From Trypanosoma brucei gambiense DAL972 (taxonomy: Eukaryota > Euglenozoa > Kinetoplastea > Trypanosomatida > Trypanosomatidae): DNA of 64,000 bases. Shown here one piece after another: positions 38,095 through 47,036 of this stretch. Made by a program: the position numbers and the translations under genes. Location of the stretch: contig NC_026744.1 in NCBI RefSeq assembly GCF_000210295.1, forward strand, positions 2,046,001-2,110,000, written 5' to 3'. The notes beneath the pieces were generated by a model that did no database searches, had not been told where the DNA came from, and was given only the letters and a program-made list of their open reading frames with translations. Position 1 is the first letter of the stretch, and every line of letters begins with the position of its first letter.

Positions 38095-39891
38095 ATGAGT
38101 AGGGATCGTGGTGGTATAGAGCTTGTTTCTCATGGCAGAGGGGTACGTGACTGCTTCGAAGAGAATGAAAGCGCTTCTGATGCGCCTGATGGTGGCATGG
38201 AGTGGGTTTCCAGTGGGGACGCATCCGAGGAATGTGTTAACGACGTTGACGACATTTATAGTAACCGCGATGATAGTGGCGCTGATGAGGAAGGAAACGA
38301 GTTTGGGCGAGAAGATGAGGACGACAGGGGTGAGTTCCGCAGTGGTTTTGCGACAGCATTCAGCAACATTTTAGCCCGTGACCTGGAAATTCAACAGAGA
38401 CACTGCCAACAGATGGAAGGGGCTGGTGTTGACGTTAATCCAAGAGTTGCAACCGCCGACGGCCAGGTGGCAACGGCGGGAGCGAAGGAGAAAATTTGCT
38501 GCATTTGCAAGGACAAATCTGTTTATACATGCCCTGGCTGCGGTGCCCGGACATGCAGCATGACGTGTGTGCGTGTTCATAAGGCGCAGTTCAATTGCAG
38601 TGGGGAGCGCAATGTTGCCGAGAAAGTGCCCCTAAGTGAGTTCACAGATAAGCAACTTGAACGCGACTTCCACTTCTTGGAGGACACACGTCGCGTGATA
38701 AGTAATTGTGAGCGCACGTTTCCAAAAATGTGGCGCTACACTTTTAGGGCGCTTCCTCCCCCACTTTATGCCCTACGAAAGGCTGCAAAGCAGCGAGGAG
38801 TTGTATGCCAAATAACCTCCGAGGGAATGTCTAAGCGTGACGCAAACACATCCCGGTTTGATCGCAGAACAGAAACGATCATCTGGCGTTGCCAGTTTAA
38901 CTTCCACACCCCCAATTTCACCGTATCCACAGACTGGGGAAATGAAAGGCACAAACTTGGCGATATTTTGACGTACTGCTGGGCTAAAAATCCACCGGTC
39001 CACTGTTTTCACATTAATCGAAGGTACAACCGTGCCTCCAAGTGGATTGGGATTGAGGGAGAAAGGGAAGGGAAAGAAGTGGAACGGGAAGAAGAAGGGG
39101 AAAAGGACAAGGAGAATGTTGAAAATGGAAGGGAAGAGAACGAAAGTGTGGAATTCAGGTGCTCCGGTGCCAGTGACAATTTAGCCGACATCAGTACAAG
39201 AAAAGAGGACTCAAATGATGAGGATGGTGCCGTCGGACCTCTGTTCGTCGAAGTGGGTGACAAACAACAGCAACAAGTATGGAAGCCGTCAGTACTGGAC
39301 ATTAGTCCCCAGTCGCCAGAGGAAGCTAAAAGTAAAGAAACTGTTTCTGCGTTCCTCTCTCTGGGTCCCGTCATTATTTTAGCGCAGGCAGAGCGACTCG
39401 GACTGGAGAAGAAGTATTTTCGGCTTTCCCCATCTCAAACCCTCAATGAGACATTGCGTACCCTCTTCTTCATCAATGAGTTTCCTGTGTTCGAAGTCAT
39501 TCATGCATCAGATCTCGAGTCCTATGCTCTGGTCACGGATGCTGACAAGGAGCGGATACGCGAGAGTTTCCGTGCAGCTCCGCGTCCACCGAAGCCGGAG
39601 CGCCCACCGCGTCCAACGAAATCAACCTTGACACCGGAGGAGCGTGACCGTTATGCTCAGGTGCCGTGCCGCCTCTTTCTCGCGGGGTGTTGTAAACTCG
39701 GTGAAGAGGAGTGCCCGTACAGACACTGTGAATATCAGGACGTCCCGGTTTGCCGTAGTTTCATGAAGTTCGCTTCCTGTGAAAAAGGCAACCGGTGCGT
39801 GTTTCGGCACGATGCCACCGCCGTAGCGACGGCAAGAAAACGAATGCGAGAGGGGCGCCAGGCTGTACAACTAGGCAGGCGGCGTTTTTAG
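38095..39891 (+). CDS. BCD1-like box C/D snoRNP assembly factor (zf-HIT) with C-terminal CCCH zinc fingers
   Basis: A 598-residue protein. The N-terminus (1-120) is very acidic. A zf-HIT finger lies at about 134-172 (CCICKDKSVYTCPGC, CSMTC, H and C ligands), followed by the typical BCD1/ZNHIT6 phrase EFTDKQLERDFHFLED and a conserved domain to about residue 325 (RRYNRASKWIG). A charged Glu/Lys-rich linker (about 325-400) leads to a further domain and then two CCCH-type fingers at about 525-580 (CRLFLAGCCKLGEEECPYRHC and CRSFMKFASCEKG..C...H). BCD1 is needed for stable box C/D snoRNAs in yeast and humans, so a nucleolar or nuclear role in rRNA modification is likely. The added CCCH fingers suggest direct RNA binding. 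An upstream in-frame extension starts with TTG inside the pyrimidine tract. Confidence 0.87.
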   Translation: MSRDRGGIELVSHGRGVRDCFEENESASDAPDGGMEWVSSGDASEECVNDVDDIYSNRDDSGADEEGNEFGREDEDDRGEFRSGFATAFSNILARDLEIQQRHCQQMEGAGVDVNPRVATADGQVATAGAKEKICCICKDKSVYTCPGCGARTCSMTCVRVHKAQFNCSGERNVAEKVPLSEFTDKQLERDFHFLEDTRRVISNCERTFPKMWRYTFRALPPPLYALRKAAKQRGVVCQITSEGMSKRDANTSRFDRRTETIIWRCQFNFHTPNFTVSTDWGNERHKLGDILTYCWAKNPPVHCFHINRRYNRASKWIGIEGEREGKEVEREEEGEKDKENVENGREENESVEFRCSGASDNLADISTRKEDSNDEDGAVGPLFVEVGDKQQQQVWKPSVLDISPQSPEEAKSKETVSAFLSLGPVIILAQAERLGLEKKYFRLSPSQTLNETLRTLFFINEFPVFEVIHASDLESYALVTDADKERIRESFRAAPRPPKPERPPRPTKSTLTPEERDRYAQVPCRLFLAGCCKLGEEECPYRHCEYQDVPVCRSFMKFASCEKGNRCVFRHDATAVATARKRMREGRQAVQLGRRRF

Positions 39892-40728
39892 CATATTATA
39901 TCGTGTTATGGTGACTAGGCGCACCAAATAATTATATGAACAGCAAATCTTGTTAATACAAATTCACATGCACTCGCATGTATTTGTATCAATAGGATTT
40001 GCCTTTGCGGCGGGTAGTGCGGCTTTGCTCGTGCTAAATGGGCTGCCACGACATCGGAGGTACTGTGTTGCTGCTACATGTGGAAATACAGTGAAAATTA
40101 AAAAAGAAAACCGAGAACCGTGTTGACGGTTCGTTGGAGGTGTCTATGCGAGGTGAGTTACAGCACTCAGCCTTTCGGAATGTTGTTGGATCATAAGCGT
40201 TTAAAGAAGTTAACAGTAACATCGGCATAGTAGCATTACGAATTGTCGGTTGTTATACTTACATAAAAATCTCCACAGCTTTTATAACGTTGTCTCAACA
40301 ATATAAAAGTGTTCACCGGAACAACTGGCGTGTGTCCTCTTCTCTCTTTTCCATCCGTTTGAGCGCTGCACGTTAAGTTTATACGACGCAAATTTTCTGC
40401 AAATTTCCGATCGCAGCCACTCTCGTCTGTGAAGCTTTTTTTTTTTGTTCTTAGTCTTTAAGAGAAAATACTGTATCTATTCAACTTCATCTGTTGCTGC
40501 GTTAGTATAAGGATGGGCGCATCACCCACACGCCTCTTCTATCTTTGTTTTTCTCTTGTCCTTTTTGTAGTAAGTTGGCTGCGCAACACCTGTGTGCATT
40601 AGGGGTTTATTAAGAGAAGGGTGTATCATAGCCTGCACGGTTGCAGCACCAGCAGGATCAAAAGGAAAGTGCACGGGTACGGCAAACAGCGGTGTTGGAC
40701 GCGGCAAGAAGTAGAGTAGGTTAAGAAG
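39892..40728 (+). other. Intergenic region with splice acceptor for the six-TM protein gene
   Basis: About 0.84 kb. The T/C tract at about 40536-40567 ends with AG at 40569-40570, giving a 5' UTR of about 158 nt without an ATG. No gene recognised. Confidence 0.55.
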
Positions 40729-41646
40729 ATGGGGTCAGACGATAGCGAACTAGAGGTGCTACAAGATCCCTCATCATACACCAAGTCAATTCAAAAGGAT
40801 AATGGCGCACGTTGGGTGCGTGGCCTAACTCCCATTGAAACCAATGATTCGGTGAAACTTACCACAGCGCCCTCTTCAACACGCAGTTGGGTTTTACGCT
40901 GCATGAGGCACTGGCTGCTGGTGCCGGTTATATTGGGTGTCTGTTGCCTCCTTGCCTTGACCATGGACATGGCTGATATGTGGATGACACATGGCACCAC
41001 TTACCTTGAAAGGAGGCGTCACCCTTTAGATTTCCCGTTAAATGAAGATGAGTTGCGTGGGTTCACTGCGTTACAGGGGGAGAGCTTAATGCATCATTTG
41101 AGTCGAGTCCGACGTATTTGGTGTGTTTCCGTCTTATCTACGTTATTTTCCTTGGCAATTTCGTGGAGAATAGGCATCGCTGCGCGTGACTTTTTGGCCC
41201 TCTGTGGCGTTGGGGTTTCTATACTTTCACTCCTGGCGACCGGTGGGCAGTGGATCCTTTTGTGGACTGCATGTGACACCAAGCCAAAGCGCGGGAACAT
41301 AGAGTGCAAAGCTCCCTTTGTGTTGTATTGGTGTCTTACTGTTGCACGCATGGGTGGGCCCTTGCTTGCTGTGTGGTTTACTGCTTCGGTATTTGATGAT
41401 GTACGGGGTTATCGGTTTTTCTGGAAAATATTTTTGGCACTGCCCGTTTTCGCTTACGTTTCCGGCGCTGCGCTCCTGGCGAATTGCTGTAAGCGTGGTG
41501 GAGGATCGCCTTCATGTGATGGTGAGCACGCTGTTTATCGCTGGTGTTCGGTGGCCACGCTGCTTTCGTGGACACAGTTGGTAGTATCGTGTTGGGCACA
41601 ACACCGATTTAACGTTGTGCTCATGGTGAAGCCACATAACGAGTAA
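40729..41646 (+). CDS. Six-TM membrane protein of unknown function
   Basis: A 305-residue protein I do not recognise. The first 60 residues are hydrophilic and probably cytosolic. Hydrophobic segments follow at about 63-87, 130-152, 155-179, 197-222, 230-254 and 268-290. The loop between the first two is 45 residues long; a Cys pair in the loop after the third (TACDTKPKRGNIECK) and another in the loop after the fifth could form disulfides. It lacks the amastin signature and the conserved charged residues of known transporter families, so no transport role is assigned. The first ATG after the acceptor at 40569-40570 is used. Confidence 0.8.
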   Translation: MGSDDSELEVLQDPSSYTKSIQKDNGARWVRGLTPIETNDSVKLTTAPSSTRSWVLRCMRHWLLVPVILGVCCLLALTMDMADMWMTHGTTYLERRRHPLDFPLNEDELRGFTALQGESLMHHLSRVRRIWCVSVLSTLFSLAISWRIGIAARDFLALCGVGVSILSLLATGGQWILLWTACDTKPKRGNIECKAPFVLYWCLTVARMGGPLLAVWFTASVFDDVRGYRFFWKIFLALPVFAYVSGAALLANCCKRGGGSPSCDGEHAVYRWCSVATLLSWTQLVVSCWAQHRFNVVLMVKPHNE

Positions 41647-42387
41647 GCGGAGCATGGGGTTGTACTGCCAAGGAAATGTAAGGAACGGACATAACACTGA
41701 AGAGTGCACTGTTACAATCAGAAGCCTGAACTATGCGGAAAGTGTGCACTCCAATAGCTAGCGTGTCGTGTCGTGTCGTATAAATCTACACTCCTTTGTT
41801 CTTGTCGTGGGTTTCATATTTACACATGACTTCGTTTTCTTCTGCAACGTTTCTCAAACGTTTTAGCGACGCATATGCTGATGGTGGTACCCGGTAGTTA
41901 TGGAAATAAGTTGTTTCGCTCTTTTCCGCGCTGACACACTCTCACGGAGCTGATGCGCGGCCACGTTTGGACGATTGTGTTGCTTTGAGCGGCCTTCATT
42001 CGAGCTGTCGGTCTCGTGGAAATGTTTCGAGTTGCCGCGGATGGTGCCTGAATCATAATTTTCACTGAGTCCTTTTGCTGCCGTGGTGTAACTTTGTGTT
42101 TACGACCGTATGCGACCTAAAATTTTTCTGGTTATCCCCATGACTCTGGTGACCCAGTACCTGTCTTCAACCTCTGGCAATTTCTGTTAACGAACCTTTA
42201 GGCCGGCGTCTTCGAATGCTCCGCCCTGTCTTCCTTATCTGCGCGGAAATGAAAGTCCGATATGAGACGCCTATTTGTTTTTACGCATTTATTTGTTTTG
42301 TGCCCCCTATTCTTATTTACTTTTTGTTTTTTTGCCTTTTGTCGCATCGTATACTTGGGGCCTGAACAGGCGGGGACTGGCCGAAGT
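41647..42387 (+). other. Intergenic region with splice acceptor for the HMG-CoA-lyase-like gene
   Basis: About 0.74 kb. Includes a short TGTCG repeat near 41764-41779 and a long T-rich tract (about 42270-42350). The AG at 42368-42369 precedes the ATG at 42388. The ATG at 42262 is upstream of the tract, so it is unlikely to be in the mature mRNA. Confidence 0.55.
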
Positions 42388-43398
42388 ATGGCAACCCATC
42401 TCGTTCCGACGGCTGCGGGCGCGGGTTTAGCATTGCGGCTCTTAGACTGTTCGGCGTGTGCACTCATGAACTCTTTATCAGGATGGAAGGTCACACTTGA
42501 GGGTCGTCGCGATATTGCCAACTTCTCCCTTGACATAATAACGGGTGGAATGATGATTGGTGGGGCGGCCGAAACGCTTGTGCCTTTTCGACTACTTGAA
42601 ACCCTCCATCAAACGTTTGATGCACCTTATTCTGGTGGTACATCACACAAAGCTGCGTGGGATGCCGTACCAAGGTATGATCAGTTTGTTGTTTTGATAG
42701 CCCCATGCGATGTCCCGCAACTCATACAGAAGTTTCCTCTCTACAAGAAGGTGTGCTTGTGTGTTCCCTCGGGACCACTTTGCTCGCGTATGCTTTTTGA
42801 GAAGTACTTGGAAGAGTTCTATGCGGAGGAATTCAACCCCGCACTATCTGCGTTGGCGGACATAGGCGGCTACAAATGCACCGCGTGGCTACGGTCCTCG
42901 CTTACATGCCGCTACGAGGGACTTTACGTACCGGGTGTGCGTGTAGCAGAGGCTGCCGCGAGGTTACTAAGCTGTGATATCCTTGGCGAAGGCGGTAGTT
43001 GTTCCTGTGAGCGTGTGGTATTTGAAGAGGGAATCTTTGGTCTAACGCCCCGCTGGCTGGAAACCGTAATGAAAACGGCGGCATCATGTGGCGTTCCAAT
43101 GAGGTGTGTGATGTTGGCGCTCTGCCGCGGTGAGAGTGGAAATGTCGGAGAAAACTACGTTCTCTCCAAGGCTATGGAAGTGGGCATCGACACAATAGCC
43201 GTAACAGCTGTTCCCACTCCTCTTTTTCCAGGCACAGAGGGGCTTCTGGGAATCGATGATGTCCGAACCTTCGTGTCAGGGTGGAACGACGCGGGAAACG
43301 CGGCCGCCTCCCTTGAAGAAGTCGAGTTGGTGGATGATTGTGTGGAGTACTGCGCTTTGGTGCGGAAGCAATGGCAGTCGTTGATGCCAACGATATAA
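42388..43398 (+). CDS. HMG-CoA lyase-like TIM-barrel protein lacking catalytic residues
   Basis: A 336-residue protein, about the size of hydroxymethylglutaryl-CoA lyase. Several phrases follow that family: CRYEGLYVPGVRVAEAA (about 174-190; the family has a CPYEG...P..VAE element), EEGIFGLTPRWLETVM (about 213; family GDTIGVGTPG...) and GIDTIAVTAVPTPLFPGTEGLLGIDDVRTF (family V..VD.S..GLGGCP...G..G....EDL). The residues that do chemistry are changed: the metal-binding HxH strand reads LALCRGE, the GLGGCP cysteine loop reads AVPTPLF, and no DGLQ-type metal motif is visible near the start. So I infer a pseudoenzyme of this fold. A 42-residue hydrophobic extension to an upstream ATG is translated pyrimidine tract and is excluded. 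Confidence 0.7.
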   Translation: MATHLVPTAAGAGLALRLLDCSACALMNSLSGWKVTLEGRRDIANFSLDIITGGMMIGGAAETLVPFRLLETLHQTFDAPYSGGTSHKAAWDAVPRYDQFVVLIAPCDVPQLIQKFPLYKKVCLCVPSGPLCSRMLFEKYLEEFYAEEFNPALSALADIGGYKCTAWLRSSLTCRYEGLYVPGVRVAEAAARLLSCDILGEGGSCSCERVVFEEGIFGLTPRWLETVMKTAASCGVPMRCVMLALCRGESGNVGENYVLSKAMEVGIDTIAVTAVPTPLFPGTEGLLGIDDVRTFVSGWNDAGNAAASLEEVELVDDCVEYCALVRKQWQSLMPTI

Positions 43399-43758
43399 AC
43401 GAACAGTGCCTGTGACAGCTGCCACTGTCACTCAGTTCGGTATGTCGCGTAAATATCCTTGATGTGTACATTTGCGCATTCACTGTGGTAGCCGTTGTTG
43501 TCGAGATTATTAACGAATTTCTTTGGTGTTGTCATGCTCTTTCCTGCTGCTGATTCCATCCTAATCGTGTTCATCGGGAGACTATGAAGAACTGCGTCTT
43601 TCCGACTTCATGTTCTCTTATGATTCTTAACGATACACTTCGTTGTCGTTGATATCGTCCTTAAGTGCATGTGCAACTGGTGTCCGATTAACTGTCCTAC
43701 GTCATGATAGAACCGATTAATTTTTGCTTTTTTCCCCCTCCCACACACACATTCGAAG
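43399..43758 (+). other. Short intergenic region; acceptor AG abuts the RRP44 ATG
   Basis: 360 bp. The tract at about 43720-43742 is followed by a CA-rich stretch and AG at 43757-43758, directly before the ATG. An alternative acceptor is the AG at about 43708-43709, with a poorer tract. No gene recognised. Confidence 0.55.
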
Positions 43759-46677
43759 ATGTTTACGAAAAAACGACTGGCTGTGCATCAGGTCCGCAGC
43801 TCTGCCACGCGGCGCACTGCGAGTGGCATCACTCGCAGTGATATCGGGTGTGGTACTGTTGGTTGTAAACTCTGTGCCTCAACGGCATGTCAAAACAGTG
43901 GCAACAGCAGCTCACTCGTCCCAACAGCACCCATAATGATCCCCGACGCCGTCACCATCCTACATAATATGAATGCTATGGAGGATGCCCGAATACAGAA
44001 TATTGTTCTGCTCTCCACCGTCATGTCGGAGGTGCAAGAGCGCAACAAGGCCATATATGCGCGACTCCAGCGTTTGGTAGGTGGTGAAAGAAAGCAGTGC
44101 TACGTCTTCTCAAACGATCGCCACGAGCAGACTCATTGTGTGATGCAGAGCGAAGAAACGCGGAGCGACTTCAATGATCGTTGCGTTCGTGTGGCAGGTC
44201 GATGGTACGCACAGCATCTTGCCCTCGCCTTCCCAGCCGTAACGGGCGTAGCGGAGATTCCAAGCGTTGTGTTAGTTTCACATGACAAACTACTGCAGAG
44301 TGCACCTAATTCAGCGCAGGCTGAGGAAAATATCTCTAACCTTTCGTGCCTCACACTGCGACAGTTTTTAGCGGGATGCGTAACGGCTGGAACGGACTTG
44401 CTGGAGATGATACAACCCGACAGACCAGTGGAAGGAAAGGAACAGGGATCAGCGAGAGCGCTGTTTTCCCCACACCTCGCCGAGAGTGCCTTGGATCTTG
44501 GGGTTCAAAATGGTACGTACCTTCGTGGAAAGCTGCGTGTTAGCGAAACGAATTGTTTTTTTGGCGAGATCCGCGGGCAATGGAAGGGGCACAACTTCGA
44601 GCGGGTGCTGCTGCCCGGGCGGACGAACCTCAATCGTGCCATTCATGGGGACATTGTTACGGTGGAGTTACTTCCGGTGGCTTCGTGGCGCCCTTTGAGG
44701 GGTGCGAAACCAACGGAAGAGATGAACGATACCGGTGCAGGCGGTGATGATCACGAAAATAGCGGTCGTGAGGGTATCGGTGAGGAGTCAGAAGGAGCAG
44801 CACTGGCGCGTGGCTACACGCCCGTTGGCCGAGTTGTCGGCATCACCACCATGAACCGACGCCCCTTCTGTGGCAGCATCGATGTTGAAGAATTGAACAA
44901 GCTGGCAGATACGTTGGACACGCTAACAGGTACGGTGAGTGTGCTGTTTCAGCCGAAGGACAATCGCATCCCCCGCATCCGTATTACTACGGCTCATCTA
45001 GGGGATCTAAAGGATAAGAGGTTAAGTGTTATTATTGATGACTGGGGGGAGCACAGCAGCTTCCCCGTGGGTCACTACGTTGAGGTCCTCGGTACTATTG
45101 GTGACAAGGACACGGAAGCAAAGGTGATCCTTCTGGAGAATGACATACCGCACTATGACTTTAGCGAGGCGGTGTATGACTGCCTTCCAAAGGGCGAGTG
45201 GAACGTCACTGAAGAGGAACTTGGCAACCGGTTGGATCTTCGCGACCTCTGCGTTGTCAGTGTTGATCCACTTGGATGCCGAGATATCGACGATGCGCTT
45301 CACTGCCGCAGAGTGAATGGAAACCACTTGGAGGTCGGCGTTCACATCGCCGATGTTACGCACTTCCTGAAAGAGGGCACCGCGATGGACGAGGAGGCGG
45401 CGAAGAGAAGCACAAGTGTGTATCTCGTAGATAGACGTATCAATATGCTCCCTCAACTTCTCACGGAAAACTTGTGTTCTATTGTTGCTGACGAGGACAG
45501 ATATGCATTCTCAATTATGTGGGAGTTTGATGAGAATTACTCTGTAGTACGTGAGTTCTTTGGGAAGACGGTAATCCGTTCTCGTGCTGCACTTTATTAC
45601 GGTGATGCACAACGTATGATCGACGACCCTGAGGATGAGAGTGAGGCTGCTGTTTCCCTGCGGTATCTCATGCAGCTGAGTCGTCACTTCAGGAAAAGGC
45701 GCGAAAAAGACGGCGCCCTGTTCTTGTGTTCGCAGGAGTTTAAGTTTAAGGTTGACAACGATCACGTGAATCCAACGGACATGCAAGCATATCAGACTTT
45801 TGATTCTAACTCGATGATTGAGGAATGGATGCTTTTCGCCAATGCAGCGGCGGCACGGCGCGTGTACGCCAGTTTTCCTCGGTGGACCCTCCTGCGTCGC
45901 CATCAGGCCCCCGCTGAGAATGCTTTCGACACGCTGAACGAGGCAATACGTAGGAAGATTGGTGTGAAACTCGATGACACCACATCCCTTGCGTTAAACG
46001 AATCGTTAGAGAAATGTGTTGATCCATCTGATCCCTATTTCAACAGGCTTATCCGCACCCTTGTCACTAGATGTCTGCGGCAGGCACAGTATTTTTCAAG
46101 TAGCGAGGTATCGAAGGACGAGTTTCACCATTTCGGTCTTGCCATGCCTATTTACACGCACTTTACCTCCCCTATTCGTCGGTACGCGGACGTAATTGTG
46201 CATCGGCAGCTTGCAGCAGCGCTCGGAATTATGGATGTTAGCGAAGCTCATATGGTTTCCGTTAAGATGGAGGCGTTGGCCTCCAATCTTAACTACCGCC
46301 ACGAGCAAGCGCAGAAGGCTGGACGCGACTCGCAAAATCTCTTTACAGGATTCTACTTGCGTAACTTCGCAAACCAGGAAATACCATCGGAGGACGGTTA
46401 TGTGGTTAAGTTGTCGGAAACACATGTGTTTGTTCTTGTTCCAAAGTATGGCCAGGAAGGGAAAATCGCGAAAGAGACGCTGGTTCGCGTGCCCAACTTA
46501 CTTGATAAGGTGAAGGTTGGTATTGAAGTGCGGCAACGCGGTGATGTGCTCCGGGCTTCGCTAGTCTTTTCGATTATTGGTTTAATGAAGGGTTGTGAGG
46601 ACGTCAGTGAACCAGTCGCAATAGCGGGTGAAGAATTACCGTTGAAGAGGCAGCGGCTAGAGGAGGAGCGACAGTAA
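43759..46677 (+). CDS. RRP44: RRP44/DIS3 exosome-type ribonuclease
   Basis: A 972-residue RNase II/R-family enzyme. In order: a Cys-rich CR3-like motif (RSDIGCG..GCKLC, about 27-39); a PIN domain (about 55-185) in which the acidic positions are kept (IPDAV, MSEV, FNDR, SHDK), so the endonuclease site looks plausible; two cold-shock domains (about 235-480); the RNB catalytic domain with DPLGCRDIDDALHC (about 503) and HFTSPIRRYADVIVHRQL; and a C-terminal S1 domain. It degrades RNA 3' to 5' and in other eukaryotes is the active subunit of the exosome, processing 5.8S rRNA and removing aberrant RNAs. The ATG is the only one before CR3, and the nearest acceptor directly abuts it. Confidence 0.94.
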   Translation: MFTKKRLAVHQVRSSATRRTASGITRSDIGCGTVGCKLCASTACQNSGNSSSLVPTAPIMIPDAVTILHNMNAMEDARIQNIVLLSTVMSEVQERNKAIYARLQRLVGGERKQCYVFSNDRHEQTHCVMQSEETRSDFNDRCVRVAGRWYAQHLALAFPAVTGVAEIPSVVLVSHDKLLQSAPNSAQAEENISNLSCLTLRQFLAGCVTAGTDLLEMIQPDRPVEGKEQGSARALFSPHLAESALDLGVQNGTYLRGKLRVSETNCFFGEIRGQWKGHNFERVLLPGRTNLNRAIHGDIVTVELLPVASWRPLRGAKPTEEMNDTGAGGDDHENSGREGIGEESEGAALARGYTPVGRVVGITTMNRRPFCGSIDVEELNKLADTLDTLTGTVSVLFQPKDNRIPRIRITTAHLGDLKDKRLSVIIDDWGEHSSFPVGHYVEVLGTIGDKDTEAKVILLENDIPHYDFSEAVYDCLPKGEWNVTEEELGNRLDLRDLCVVSVDPLGCRDIDDALHCRRVNGNHLEVGVHIADVTHFLKEGTAMDEEAAKRSTSVYLVDRRINMLPQLLTENLCSIVADEDRYAFSIMWEFDENYSVVREFFGKTVIRSRAALYYGDAQRMIDDPEDESEAAVSLRYLMQLSRHFRKRREKDGALFLCSQEFKFKVDNDHVNPTDMQAYQTFDSNSMIEEWMLFANAAAARRVYASFPRWTLLRRHQAPAENAFDTLNEAIRRKIGVKLDDTTSLALNESLEKCVDPSDPYFNRLIRTLVTRCLRQAQYFSSSEVSKDEFHHFGLAMPIYTHFTSPIRRYADVIVHRQLAAALGIMDVSEAHMVSVKMEALASNLNYRHEQAQKAGRDSQNLFTGFYLRNFANQEIPSEDGYVVKLSETHVFVLVPKYGQEGKIAKETLVRVPNLLDKVKVGIEVRQRGDVLRASLVFSIIGLMKGCEDVSEPVAIAGEELPLKRQRLEEERQ

Positions 46678-47036
46678 ACAAGCCCAACAGATAGCTACGC
46701 CTTCATCTTGAGACTGGTGGGGCTGTTCGCTTCGAAGGGTGGTGCGCAAACGGTTGCCGGTGATAAGCTTTTCAGTCGTTTGATGCGAAATGATTTAATC
46801 GAAGATAAGTGTAAGTCATAATCAGCTCACAGACGGCCGTTGCCCGCCATTACTGGGCCCTTAACATCCTTTCCCTTTTTCGCTGTTTTCCCTCTTTTTT
46901 TGTTTTTTTAGCGCACTGTATTAACATTATTATTCTGTTTCCTACTTTGCATACTTCCCCGCCTTTTTTCTCCGTTGTGGTACCACGCGTGACACAATGC
47001 GGATGTAGCTGGTATCCTTCATCATTTGTTTTCGGC
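46678..47036 (+). other. Short intergenic region with splice acceptor for the helical-repeat gene
   Basis: 359 bp, with T/C tracts at about 46868-46910 and 46950-46980. AG at 47007-47008 lies 28 nt before the ATG at 47037. An ATG at 46997 is upstream of that acceptor. Nothing else seen. Confidence 0.55.

Noticed and set aside
42262..42387. Upstream ATG and 42-residue hydrophobic N-terminus for the HMG-CoA-lyase-like protein (looks like a signal peptide)
   Set aside because: The Phe/Leu-rich stretch is the translated pyrimidine tract of the splice acceptor; the AG at 42368-42369 comes after it.
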